This document shows, piece after piece, positions 10,006 through 16,734 of a DNA stretch of 64,000 bases. The notes under the pieces were generated by a model. That model worked only from the letters and a program-made list of their open reading frames with translations. It was not told where the DNA came from and searched no databases. How positions within the stretch are numbered: the first letter of the stretch is position 1; each line of letters begins with the position of its first letter. Source of the stretch: Brumimicrobium ulvae. Lineage in GTDB: Bacteria > Bacteroidota > Bacteroidia > Flavobacteriales_D > Crocinitomicaceae. The stretch is from NCBI RefSeq assembly GCF_947504225.1, contig NZ_CANNGT010000007.1, forward strand, positions 62,001-126,000. Reading direction: 5' to 3'. Made by a program: the position numbers and the translations under genes.

Positions 10006-10944
10006 ATGGCAAAAGTAGAAAAGATCATAGATCCTGTAGAGCGCGAACTCATTATAAAAGAGTTAACTCAAGAACGTTTTGGTAGAGTTACACGAAAAGG
10101 TGACAATGAAATATACATCATAAATCATCACAATTCTCCAAACACCATGCGTGAAATCGGAAGATTACGTGAATTATCTTTCCGCTCTGCTGGAGGAGGA
10201 ACAAAAAAATCCATTGACATTGACCAATACGACACTTGCGAGAACTGTTATCAGCAACTCATTGTTTGGAGTCCAGAAGACAAGGAAATCATTGGAGGTT
10301 TGCGTTTCATCAATTGTATCGATATTCTTACAGATGAAGAGGACCAGTTTATTCCTATGAGTACCTCACATTATTTTAACTTTTCAAGTCAATTTAAAAA
10401 GAAATACCTTCCCTATGCTATTGAACTGGGGAGAAGTTGGGTTCAACCTATGTACCAGCCCTCCGTAAATCCAAGGAAAGGATTGTTCGCGCTGGACAAC
10501 CTTTGGGACGGACTAGGAGTTTTAACAGTGATTTATCCAAACCTGAAATACTTCTTCGGGAAAGTTACCATGTACCCTGATTATCATGAAGAGTCTAGAG
10601 ATTTTTTATTGTATTTCCTCCAAAAATATTTTCCAGACAACGAAGGCTTGGCAACTTCAATTTATCCATTGGAGCAATCCTATGATGAAAATAAATTTGC
10701 ACAACTACTAGAAGGATTAGATTTTAAAGAAGGCTATAAAGTTCTCACTCAATTTGTTCGTGAAAATGGAGAAAATGTACCGCCACTCATGAATATTTAC
10801 ATGCACCTCTCTCCTACTATGCGTTCTTTTGGAACAGCGGTAAACCCAGACTTTGGTGGTGTTGAAGAAACAGGAATTGTGGTTACAATTGCTGATATTT
10901 ATGAGGATAAGAAGGAGAGACACATTGCACCATTGCTCAAGTAA
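10006..10944 (+). CDS. Hemolysin/OlsB-like GNAT N-acyltransferase, probable GlsB-like
   Basis: 312-residue member of the hemolysin/ornithine-lipid OlsB family (GNAT fold), recognisable from EIGRLRELSFRSAGGG, the NCIDILTDE stretch, and ELGRSWVQPMYQ, the block that precedes the acyl-carrier binding region. Enzymes of this family N-acylate an amino acid (glycine, ornithine or serine) with a 3-hydroxyacyl chain from ACP. The gene starts one base after the PlsC-like gene, so the two are almost certainly translated together and form an aminolipid pathway. The head-group amino acid cannot be read from sequence; glycine is favoured because glycine lipids are common in Bacteroidota. Confidence 0.78.
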   Translation: MAKVEKIIDPVERELIIKELTQERFGRVTRKGDNEIYIINHHNSPNTMREIGRLRELSFRSAGGGTKKSIDIDQYDTCENCYQQLIVWSPEDKEIIGGLRFINCIDILTDEEDQFIPMSTSHYFNFSSQFKKKYLPYAIELGRSWVQPMYQPSVNPRKGLFALDNLWDGLGVLTVIYPNLKYFFGKVTMYPDYHEESRDFLLYFLQKYFPDNEGLATSIYPLEQSYDENKFAQLLEGLDFKEGYKVLTQFVRENGENVPPLMNIYMHLSPTMRSFGTAVNPDFGGVEETGIVVTIADIYEDKKERHIAPLLK

Positions 10945-11099
10945 ACCACAATGGACTGAAAGTGCCTTAGGTTTAAATAAGAATAAAATTCTCTAAGTGC
11001 AAAAGCAATAGATATTAGATGATAAAGCGAGATGTACTAATCCCGAAGCCAGTTGGGAGCATTGTTTTAATTCTTTCTAAGACCAATAAAAACTAAATT

Positions 11100-11144
11100 C
11101 CCATGTAGAGATTCCAGCATTATGAGTCTCTACATGGGTTTTTG
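11100..11144. terminator. Bidirectional intrinsic terminator
   Basis: Arms CCCATGTAGAGA and TCTCTACATGGG pair perfectly over 12 bp around a 15-nt loop, followed by T residues on the plus strand. It lies between the convergent aminolipid operon and the VWA gene. The minus-strand tail is weaker, so it most clearly serves the plus-strand operon. Confidence 0.8.
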
Positions 11145-11146
11145 AA

Positions 11147-12967
11147 TTAAGTTAATACTACCTTTTTAGTGTAAACTTTTTCCTCATGAATAAATGTAAT
11201 GAGATAAATTCCTTTAGAATATTGCGCAATATTGGTTTTCAGTACTCTACCTTTCCTCAATTCCGTAAAGCGATTGACAATTTTCCCAGTCAGATCAGTG
11301 ATAAACAACTCTCCAACATCCTCACTAATTTTAATGTTTAAATCTCCTTGTGTTGGATTTGGCCAAACATTCCATTCCACCGTAATCAATGAATCAACAG
11401 GGTCTGGTGTCAACAAATCATCGAAGTCATCTTCTTCTTGACAATCAGCAACAAAGGTATAGGTGTCAATTAATCTTACCATTAAATCATTCAACAATTC
11501 AACCTCATATTCATCCGTAGAAGGTTCGATATGTCCACTACCAATTCCACTATGACCAGTTAGAAAAGCATAGGTTCCATTGGTACCCTGAGCCAAAGAT
11601 CGCATTAAATATTCCGTGTCTTTTTGAATTCCACTTGCTGCCAACGGAACAATTCTAATCCCTTTTGCAGCTGCTTTTCGTGCAATATCTTTTAATTTTT
11701 GGCGCACTTCTGGAGAATTATGAGGAGGAGCATCTAATACTAAAAACAGAATGCGTGTTCTTGCTTCTCTACTCCATTCTAATTTATCCAAAGCCTCTTC
11801 CAATGCAACTTCAACAGCTTCCTCATAATCTCCACCTCCAGCAGCATGTTGTTGACTAATGAACTCAATAGAAGAAGAGAGTACATCCGTAAAATCATGT
11901 CGACGTGTTAAATATTCATCACCACTGTCTCTGTAGAATACATTCCCAAAATTAAAAGTCAATTCGGGATGATCGTTTTTTGCTTTGAATATAACACTGT
12001 TTAATTCAGCTTTCAGGTAATTAATTTCATCTCCCATAGATCCTGTAGCATCAACAACAAAGGCAATATCCACAAGTTGAGACGCACCACATTGAGCAGT
12101 GAGTGTCAATGAATTCACCCCTTGTTTAAATTCAATTAAACGCCGAATTGGAAAAGTCTTCCCCTTGTAATGCACAAGTGCCGATGCATTTCCTTCCCAT
12201 AAATCATTCAATCCTAATTTCCCCCATAATTCAGCTTTACCTGTATTGTCTGTTCGGCTTTCATATCGAACGTTTTTATTAACATCGAGCAATTGAACCA
12301 AGGCATCGACTATAGGAAATCCATTTTCGTTTTTTACTTGAACAGTATAGCGTTCTGTGAAATACAAATCCCATTTCTGTTGGTGAGTAGATAGTTCGCC
12401 AGCAGCAAAATCATTCCACATTTCCCATTTCGAAAAGTCATTAATTTCACCTGCAGTAAGTTTCATTGCACTCACATTTCCTCCTTCTTTAGGCGCAAAC
12501 GTTGGCATATCATGAACGATTTTTGCTTCTGAACTTTCGCTCAACGCATCACTAAACATTGCCTCTAATTCCCTACTGGGTCTTTCTTTACTTTTTTTCA
12601 CATCAGAAGAGTGGACTTCAGAAATAACAACTTCTTCATATACCGGGGCGATATACCCTTTTTTTCTGGAAAGACTAAAGTCATTTTTTTCATCACCGTT
12701 AACCTGAATGTTGGTAACGAGTTTTTCGTGCCCTTCATATTTGAATTCTACGCGATAATACCCAGTATCCAATTCAACTTGAAAGTTTCCTAGTGCATCT
12801 GTTAAAACTGAAGCGATTTTTTCCTCCCCTTTATAAATATCCACATTACCATAACCTAGAGAGGCAATATTTTCAGAATTCATATTTCCGCTAATGGATT
12901 GGCCCAGGGTCAAAAATGAAAGCAGTAAAAAGGAGACGACAAGGCAAATGTTATTTGAATTTTTCAT
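11147..12967 (-). CDS. Secreted VWA-domain protein with T9SS type A sorting signal
   Basis: 606-residue secreted protein. Signal peptide about 1-22; a carboxypeptidase-regulatory-like beta-sandwich (about 23-100); a linker containing the block KLTAGEINDFSKWEMWND (about 169-186) that recurs in Bacteroidota VWA proteins; a second small Ig/Cna-like domain (about 205-290); and a von Willebrand factor A domain (about 298-495). The MIDAS motif is DATGSMG with Asp306, Thr308 and Ser310, so metal binding is plausible. The C-terminus begins WNVWPNPTQGD and ends KKVVLT, a T9SS type A sorting domain. Likely surface-anchored adhesion or protein-binding factor; the ligand is unknown. Convergent with the aminolipid operon across a terminator. 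Confidence 0.88.
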   Translation of the reverse strand: MKNSNNICLVVSFLLLSFLTLGQSISGNMNSENIASLGYGNVDIYKGEEKIASVLTDALGNFQVELDTGYYRVEFKYEGHEKLVTNIQVNGDEKNDFSLSRKKGYIAPVYEEVVISEVHSSDVKKSKERPSRELEAMFSDALSESSEAKIVHDMPTFAPKEGGNVSAMKLTAGEINDFSKWEMWNDFAAGELSTHQQKWDLYFTERYTVQVKNENGFPIVDALVQLLDVNKNVRYESRTDNTGKAELWGKLGLNDLWEGNASALVHYKGKTFPIRRLIEFKQGVNSLTLTAQCGASQLVDIAFVVDATGSMGDEINYLKAELNSVIFKAKNDHPELTFNFGNVFYRDSGDEYLTRRHDFTDVLSSSIEFISQQHAAGGGDYEEAVEVALEEALDKLEWSREARTRILFLVLDAPPHNSPEVRQKLKDIARKAAAKGIRIVPLAASGIQKDTEYLMRSLAQGTNGTYAFLTGHSGIGSGHIEPSTDEYEVELLNDLMVRLIDTYTFVADCQEEDDFDDLLTPDPVDSLITVEWNVWPNPTQGDLNIKISEDVGELFITDLTGKIVNRFTELRKGRVLKTNIAQYSKGIYLITFIHEEKVYTKKVVLT

Positions 12968-13024
12968 GAGTTTTATTTTGATGTCCCTTTGTACAGTTCA
13001 AATCAAAATCGGTTCAAAAAAATA

Positions 13025-14047
13025 TTACAAATTGTAATTCTCCCTCATTTTTTGGATTCTTTTCATCAATTCATCTTTCAATCCATCAGGCTTTAAAACC
13101 TGAACATCTCCTCCGTAGCTCAATAATTCACGAATTAATTCTTCAGAGACAAGAGCAAACAACTCAAACATTGTACGATTTTCATCTTCCTCGATAATCT
13201 TTTGACTTTCATGAAAAGGTTGAGAATTAATATATTTCGAGGCAATATTGGAAGCAATGAACACAATTTTTTCTGGTCGAGCATCAGCAGAAGCAGTGAT
13301 TCCAATAGAGTGCCTAAAAAACAATTCAGGTTTAAAATCTGCAGGCTTTTCAGCTTGTTGTTCAATGATTTCCAAATCTGAAATACGGTCTAAGGCATAA
13401 GTAATGACTTTTTCTTTTACAGAGTCATAGCAGATTAAGTACCATCTATTGTTGTACTCTTTCAACAACAATGGAGTAACTTTTCTTTGCTTTCTAATTT
13501 GTGTCACAAAACTTTCGTAAGTGAAGTATGCAATATGTTGCTTTTGAATGGCAGAGAGTAATGGTTTTAGATATTCATTTCCTTTGGCCACTGTAGATTT
13601 CTCGAATTGGATGTACTGGTCTATATCGGTATCCTTTCCTCTTGAGTCAGAATCTAGGTTCACACGATCAATTATTTTATTCAATGCAAAACCAAATTGC
13701 TGAAACATTTCCGTTTCTTTAAATTGAGACAGGGTACTGAGTGCAAATTGAATCGAAGCAATGTCATCCTCCGACAATGGCTTTTCATTGATGGTAAAGT
13801 TCGGATCTTCATAGTAGTACCCTTTATAACGCTTCGAGTACTCAATAGGTGCGTCTAATTCCTGGCGCATGGCATACAAATCCTTCTCTATTGTCGAATC
13901 TGAAATGTGTTTTCCATTGGTATCTCCATACAATTCCATTTCACATGCATAACGGAGATCCAATTTAGTAGGATAAGGATTATACGTATTGCTTAATGCT
14001 TTGTCAATAACTCGATAACGGATTAAAGCATTCTTAATGTGCGGCAT
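13025..14047 (-). CDS. WYL-domain transcriptional regulator
   Basis: 340-residue regulator of the YafY/WYL type. The N-terminal about 75 residues form a DeoR-like winged helix (DSTIEKDLYAMRQEL contains the recognition region), and the central to C-terminal part is a WYL domain with the signature RWYL at residues 201-204, followed by a C-terminal WCX-like extension. WYL domains sense ligands, often nucleic acids or nucleotides. It is the last gene of a three-gene minus-strand run (lemA, M48 peptidase, this gene) and starts 12 bp after the peptidase stop, so it is probably co-transcribed with them and may autoregulate the set. Confidence 0.85.
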   Translation of the reverse strand: MPHIKNALIRYRVIDKALSNTYNPYPTKLDLRYACEMELYGDTNGKHISDSTIEKDLYAMRQELDAPIEYSKRYKGYYYEDPNFTINEKPLSEDDIASIQFALSTLSQFKETEMFQQFGFALNKIIDRVNLDSDSRGKDTDIDQYIQFEKSTVAKGNEYLKPLLSAIQKQHIAYFTYESFVTQIRKQRKVTPLLLKEYNNRWYLICYDSVKEKVITYALDRISDLEIIEQQAEKPADFKPELFFRHSIGITASADARPEKIVFIASNIASKYINSQPFHESQKIIEEDENRTMFELFALVSEELIRELLSYGGDVQVLKPDGLKDELMKRIQKMRENYNL

Positions 14048-14059
14048 AACTATACTACT

Positions 14060-15016
14060 TTAAAGCTGTCTTAAGAATTCGATGCGTTTTTCAATTGGAG
14101 GATGTGTAGAAAACAAACCTTTGACTCCACTAAAAAGTCCTATTTCGTCGTCTTTGGGTGTATTTTCGATAAACATTTCTTGTACATCGGCGCTTTTTAC
14201 TTTATCTACATGATGATTCCCTGATATTTTTTCTAGAGCACTAGCAAGCGCTAATGGATTACGTGTCATTTCAGCTGCACCAGAATCAGCCAAGTACTCA
14301 CGTTTTCTACTTAAGGCCAGTTTAAATAAGATGGACAAAAAGTAGGCTATTGCAGCTAAGACAATTATTACAATCATTACCACTCCACCTCCTTTGTCGT
14401 CTTTTCTTCGATTCGAAAAAGCATTCCCATAAAACAGCGAGCGCAATGCAAACTGCATAATGAAAGAAAATATTCCAACGAAAACAATGGTGACAATGAG
14501 CAGCTTCACATCATGATTTCGAATGTGCATTAATTCGTGTGCAATAACCCCTTCTAATTCCTCATCATTTAGGTGTTCAATTATTCCTCTTGTTAAAGTA
14601 ACAGTATATGTTTTCTCATTGATTCCACTAGCAAAAGCATTGAGGGCAGGACTTTCTATGATTCTCAGTTGCGGCATTTTCATCCCCACACTCATACAAA
14701 GATTTTCCGTTAAGTTATAAACCCTAAAATTATCCTTACGCGAAAGAGAATGAGATTTTGCTGCACTATTGATCATTGCAGTATTCGAAAAATAGGCAAT
14801 GGCAAACCATATCCCCACGGCGATAAATACCATTGGAATGGCGTTTATGAATTGCTCTAGGACCAAATCCAATGAAGGAGGACCTTCTTCATTATAATTA
14901 ATAATAAAAAAGAACAAAAAAACCATGGCCAACACCAAAAAGGGGAAGGCCAATAGTAAAAGAATTGATTTTCTATTATTTGTTTTTATCTGCTGTTGCA
15001 GTCCAACATACTTCAT
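14060..15016 (-). CDS. M48 family (HtpX-like) membrane metalloprotease
   Basis: 318-residue integral membrane zinc protease. Two N-terminal transmembrane segments (about 17-40 and 55-75), zinc motif HELMH at residues 160-164 and a third ligand Glu240 in REYLADSGAAE, then two further membrane segments between them (about 176-198 and 215-237). Members degrade misfolded membrane proteins. The gene follows lemA by 63 bp; LemA and M48 peptidases are commonly adjacent across bacteria, so the pair probably works together. It resembles HtpX but the symbol is left open because Bacteroidota have several M48 paralogues. Confidence 0.88.
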   Translation of the reverse strand: MKYVGLQQQIKTNNRKSILLLLAFPFLVLAMVFLFFFIINYNEEGPPSLDLVLEQFINAIPMVFIAVGIWFAIAYFSNTAMINSAAKSHSLSRKDNFRVYNLTENLCMSVGMKMPQLRIIESPALNAFASGINEKTYTVTLTRGIIEHLNDEELEGVIAHELMHIRNHDVKLLIVTIVFVGIFSFIMQFALRSLFYGNAFSNRRKDDKGGGVVMIVIIVLAAIAYFLSILFKLALSRKREYLADSGAAEMTRNPLALASALEKISGNHHVDKVKSADVQEMFIENTPKDDEIGLFSGVKGLFSTHPPIEKRIEFLRQL

Positions 15017-15079
15017 ATCATAATGAACTTATCATATTCTACCCTTAGGGTACTCTTTTGATTGGATGAAAGGTAGTTT

Positions 15080-15643
15080 TTAAAACTTAACTTCTGGAGC
15101 TTTTTCAATTACCACACGCTCAGCTTCACCGACATCAAACATTGGTTCCTGTTTAAATCCGAACATACCTGCAAAAATTACGTTTGGGAACTTTTGTACA
15201 GAAACATTAAGTTCTTTTGTAGAAGAGTTGAAGAATCTTCTTACTGCCGCCAATTTGTTTTCAATATCTGCAAGTTCATTTTGCAACTGCAGGAAGTTCG
15301 TACTCGCTTTTAAATCAGGATAAGCCTCTACTTGAATGTTCAATCCATTTAAAGCAGCTCCTAATTGTTTCTCAGCAGCGATCTTATCATTCACAGAAGA
15401 TGCACTTACAGCAGCTTGTCTTGCTTCTGTAATCGCTTTTAATGTTCCTGCTTCGTGTTCCATGTAACCTTTTACAGAATTCACAAGTTGAGGTACTAAA
15501 TCATGACGCAATTTTAATTGAACATCAATATCAGCAAAAGCGTTTTCTCTATTTTCTCTTAACCTTACAAGGGCGTTGTATATAGCAATAACCCATATTA
15601 CTAAAACTGCAACGACTATTATGGCAATCCACATTCCACTCAT
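15080..15643 (-). CDS. lemA: LemA family protein
   Basis: 187-residue LemA-family membrane protein with an N-terminal membrane helix (about 5-25, short extracytoplasmic N-terminus) followed by long amphipathic helices containing family blocks NALVRLRENRENAFADIDVQLKLR and FFNSSTKELNVSVQKFPNVIF. The biochemical role is not established; the family is tied by context to HtpX/M48 proteases. It is the first gene of a minus-strand operon with the M48 protease and the WYL regulator. Upstream lies the gene-free repeat region; a one-mismatch -7 box (TATATTTA on the minus strand) is present just upstream. Confidence 0.92.
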   Translation of the reverse strand: MSGMWIAIIVVAVLVIWVIAIYNALVRLRENRENAFADIDVQLKLRHDLVPQLVNSVKGYMEHEAGTLKAITEARQAAVSASSVNDKIAAEKQLGAALNGLNIQVEAYPDLKASTNFLQLQNELADIENKLAAVRRFFNSSTKELNVSVQKFPNVIFAGMFGFKQEPMFDVGEAERVVIEKAPEVKF

Positions 15644-15720
15644 TTTATTGTTTTTTAATTCAGTTATAAATATACGATTATTTTAATTCTATTTGAATTT
15701 GTGTGGGTAGAAAGTTAGTT

Positions 15721-15813
15721 GAAGAATATTTTAGAAGAACGAGATCCTATTGGGTGGATGTTAGTCCACCTATAATAATTAGCCTTTGATTTCCCAAATC
15801 CAAAATATAATTC
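15721..15813 (+). repeat. Interspersed repeat, copy 1 of 3
   Basis: Shares with copies 2 and 3 the order: an AT-rich GAA(T/A)ATT(C/T)TA segment, then CTATTGGG.TGGA, an imperfect hairpin around GTGGAtgTTAGTCCAC, then CATAATAATTAG-like and CAAATCCAAAATAT segments. Most intact in the central TGGA...AGTCCACC part. Short degenerate repeats of this kind are common in Bacteroidota intergenic DNA. Confidence 0.7.
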
Positions 15814-15825
15814 CAGAAGTATTTT

Positions 15826-15880
15826 ATTAGATTTCTCCATTTCTAATATCTTCAATCTTAGAAATGATCGAAATGACAAT
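15826..15880 (-). repeat. TGTCATTTCGA...GAGAAATCT element, inverted copy
   Basis: Read on the minus strand: TTGTCATTTCGAT, then a small hairpin with arms CATTTCTAA and TTAGAAATG, then GAGAAATCT. Same architecture as the plus-strand copy at 15955-16013, but with an unrelated internal hairpin. Confidence 0.7.
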
Positions 15881-15897
15881 CATATAGAGTTTAGTCA

Positions 15898-15938
15898 GTG
15901 AAAAAGGAAGAAAAGCTTTGCTTTTCTTCCTTTTTCAC
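15898..15938. repeat. Perfect 19-bp hairpin
   Basis: Arms GTGAAAAAGGAAGAAAAGC and its exact complement enclose a three-base TTT loop. It is bracketed by GTCAG (15894-15898) and CTGAC (15949-15953) and sits between two opposed TGTCATTTCGA elements. Confidence 0.9.
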
Positions 15939-15954
15939 CGTGCCCCCGCTGACA

Positions 15955-16013
15955 CTTGTCATTTCGATGGAGTCCCATTCCGAAAACTCGGAATGGGATG
16001 ACGAGAAATCTCT
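15955..16013 (+). repeat. TGTCATTTCGA...GAGAAATCT element, direct copy
   Basis: Contains TTGTCATTTCGATGGAGT, a perfect 10-bp hairpin (CCCATTCCGA / TCGGAATGGG, loop AAAC), GATGAC and CGAGAAATCTC. The flanking sequences are those of a widespread Bacteroidota intergenic repeat (established pattern from memory); the internal hairpin is the variable part. Confidence 0.75.
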
Positions 16014-16055
16014 TTCTATTCATAAAAGTTAAGTCAATAATGAAGAACTATTAGG

Positions 16056-16142
16056 CTTAGAAAATTCTAACAGCACGATATATTATTGGGGTGGACTTTA
16101 GCTCAATCATAATGATTAGTTTATGAACATCAAATCAAAATT
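16056..16142 (+). repeat. Interspersed repeat, copy 2 of 3
   Basis: AGAAAATTCTAACAGCACGATATATTATTGGGG-type opening, then TGGACTTTAG and CATAATGATTAG, then CATCAAATCAAAATT. The right half of the central palindrome (GTCCACC) has decayed to CTCAATC. Longest shared runs are short, so it is an old copy. Confidence 0.65.
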
Positions 16143-16186
16143 AACCATATTGAGTTGCACCTTCAGTGCGTTGGTATAACCTTTAT

Positions 16187-16238
16187 TTCAACTGGATGCG
16201 ATGCATCCAGTTGAAGTGAGCTGGGCTTTCAGCCCGCA
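16187..16238. repeat. Tandem hairpins: 13-bp perfect arm pair and GGGCTTTCAGCCC
   Basis: TTCAACTGGATGC (16187-16199) pairs perfectly with GCATCCAGTTGAA (16203-16215) across a GAT loop. Eight bases further GGGCT-TTC-AGCCC forms a second hairpin. The two-hairpin layout is REP-like. No transposase gene is in the window. Confidence 0.8.
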
Positions 16239-16272
16239 ATTGTATATAATATATGCTTAAATAAAATACGGG

Positions 16273-16362
16273 TTTGAAAATTCTAGAAATACGGTATGCT
16301 ATTGGGATGGACTTCAGTCCACCCATAATAGTGATTATCTGACTCTTCAAATTCAAAATATT
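16273..16362 (+). repeat. Interspersed repeat, copy 3 of 3
   Basis: TTGAAAATTCTAGAAATACGGTATGCTATTGGG-type opening, GGATGGACT-TC-AGTCCACCC palindrome, CATAATAGTGATTA, then CTTCAAATTCAAAATATT. The 3' end runs directly into a 27-bp hairpin whose left arm is the CAAATTCAAAATATT segment. Confidence 0.7.
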
Positions 16363-16403
16363 CGGTGAAATAGCGTGCTATTTCGCTGAATATTTTGGAT
16401 TTG
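16348..16403 (+). repeat. 27-bp hairpin with only wobble substitutions
   Basis: Positions 16348-16374 pair with 16377-16403. Of 27 pairs, 24 are Watson-Crick and three (53/98, 64/87, 66/85, last two digits of the coordinates) are G-U on the plus strand; they would be A-C mismatches on the minus strand. This suggests an RNA hairpin read from the plus strand, which is antisense to both neighbouring genes. Confidence 0.75.
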
Positions 16404-16682
16404 GCTTTTTACGTATTCCTACACCCCAAGGACTCACATTCTTGGTTATAAAAAACACCATACCTTCGGTACTTTTTGTTTAAGCTAGGACATTCGTTAG
16501 TTGAAATCGACACGCTAAACCTTTCGAAAGTAGAAAAAAATTCAATTAATAGTTCCTTGCTTAAAGACAAGTGTATAGTGAACTTAAGCACATTTAGTTG
16601 AAAGAAAACAAAAAATCAATACAAAGAGAACCATTAATTTATTCAGTAAGCGAGCTACTTCTTTCCAATATTTTCAAGCACA

Positions 16683-16714
16683 AAAAAAGCCCAGACACAA
16701 TTGCCTGGGCTTTC
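16683..16714 (-). terminator. Intrinsic terminator of secDF
   Basis: On the minus strand AAAGCCCAG and CTGGGCTTT arms enclose about 10 nt and are followed by seven T residues, 20 bp after the secDF stop. Confidence 0.92.
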
Positions 16715-16734
16715 ATTTTTATAAAGATTTTCAA

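Larger units (their letters stand above)
15644..16734. other. Gene-free region rich in interspersed repeats and hairpins
   Basis: About 1.1 kb between lemA and secDF, both on the minus strand, with no credible gene. It holds three diverged copies of a roughly 90-bp repeat, two opposed copies of a TGTCATTTCGA...GAGAAATCT element, and at least five strong hairpins, each listed separately. One 60-codon ORF (16409-16591, minus) shows no recognisable features. Confidence 0.85.

Noticed and set aside
16409-16591. 60-codon ORF on the minus strand in the repeat region
   Set aside because: No domain, signal or promoter; composition follows the AT-rich background and it overlaps the end of the 27-bp hairpin region.
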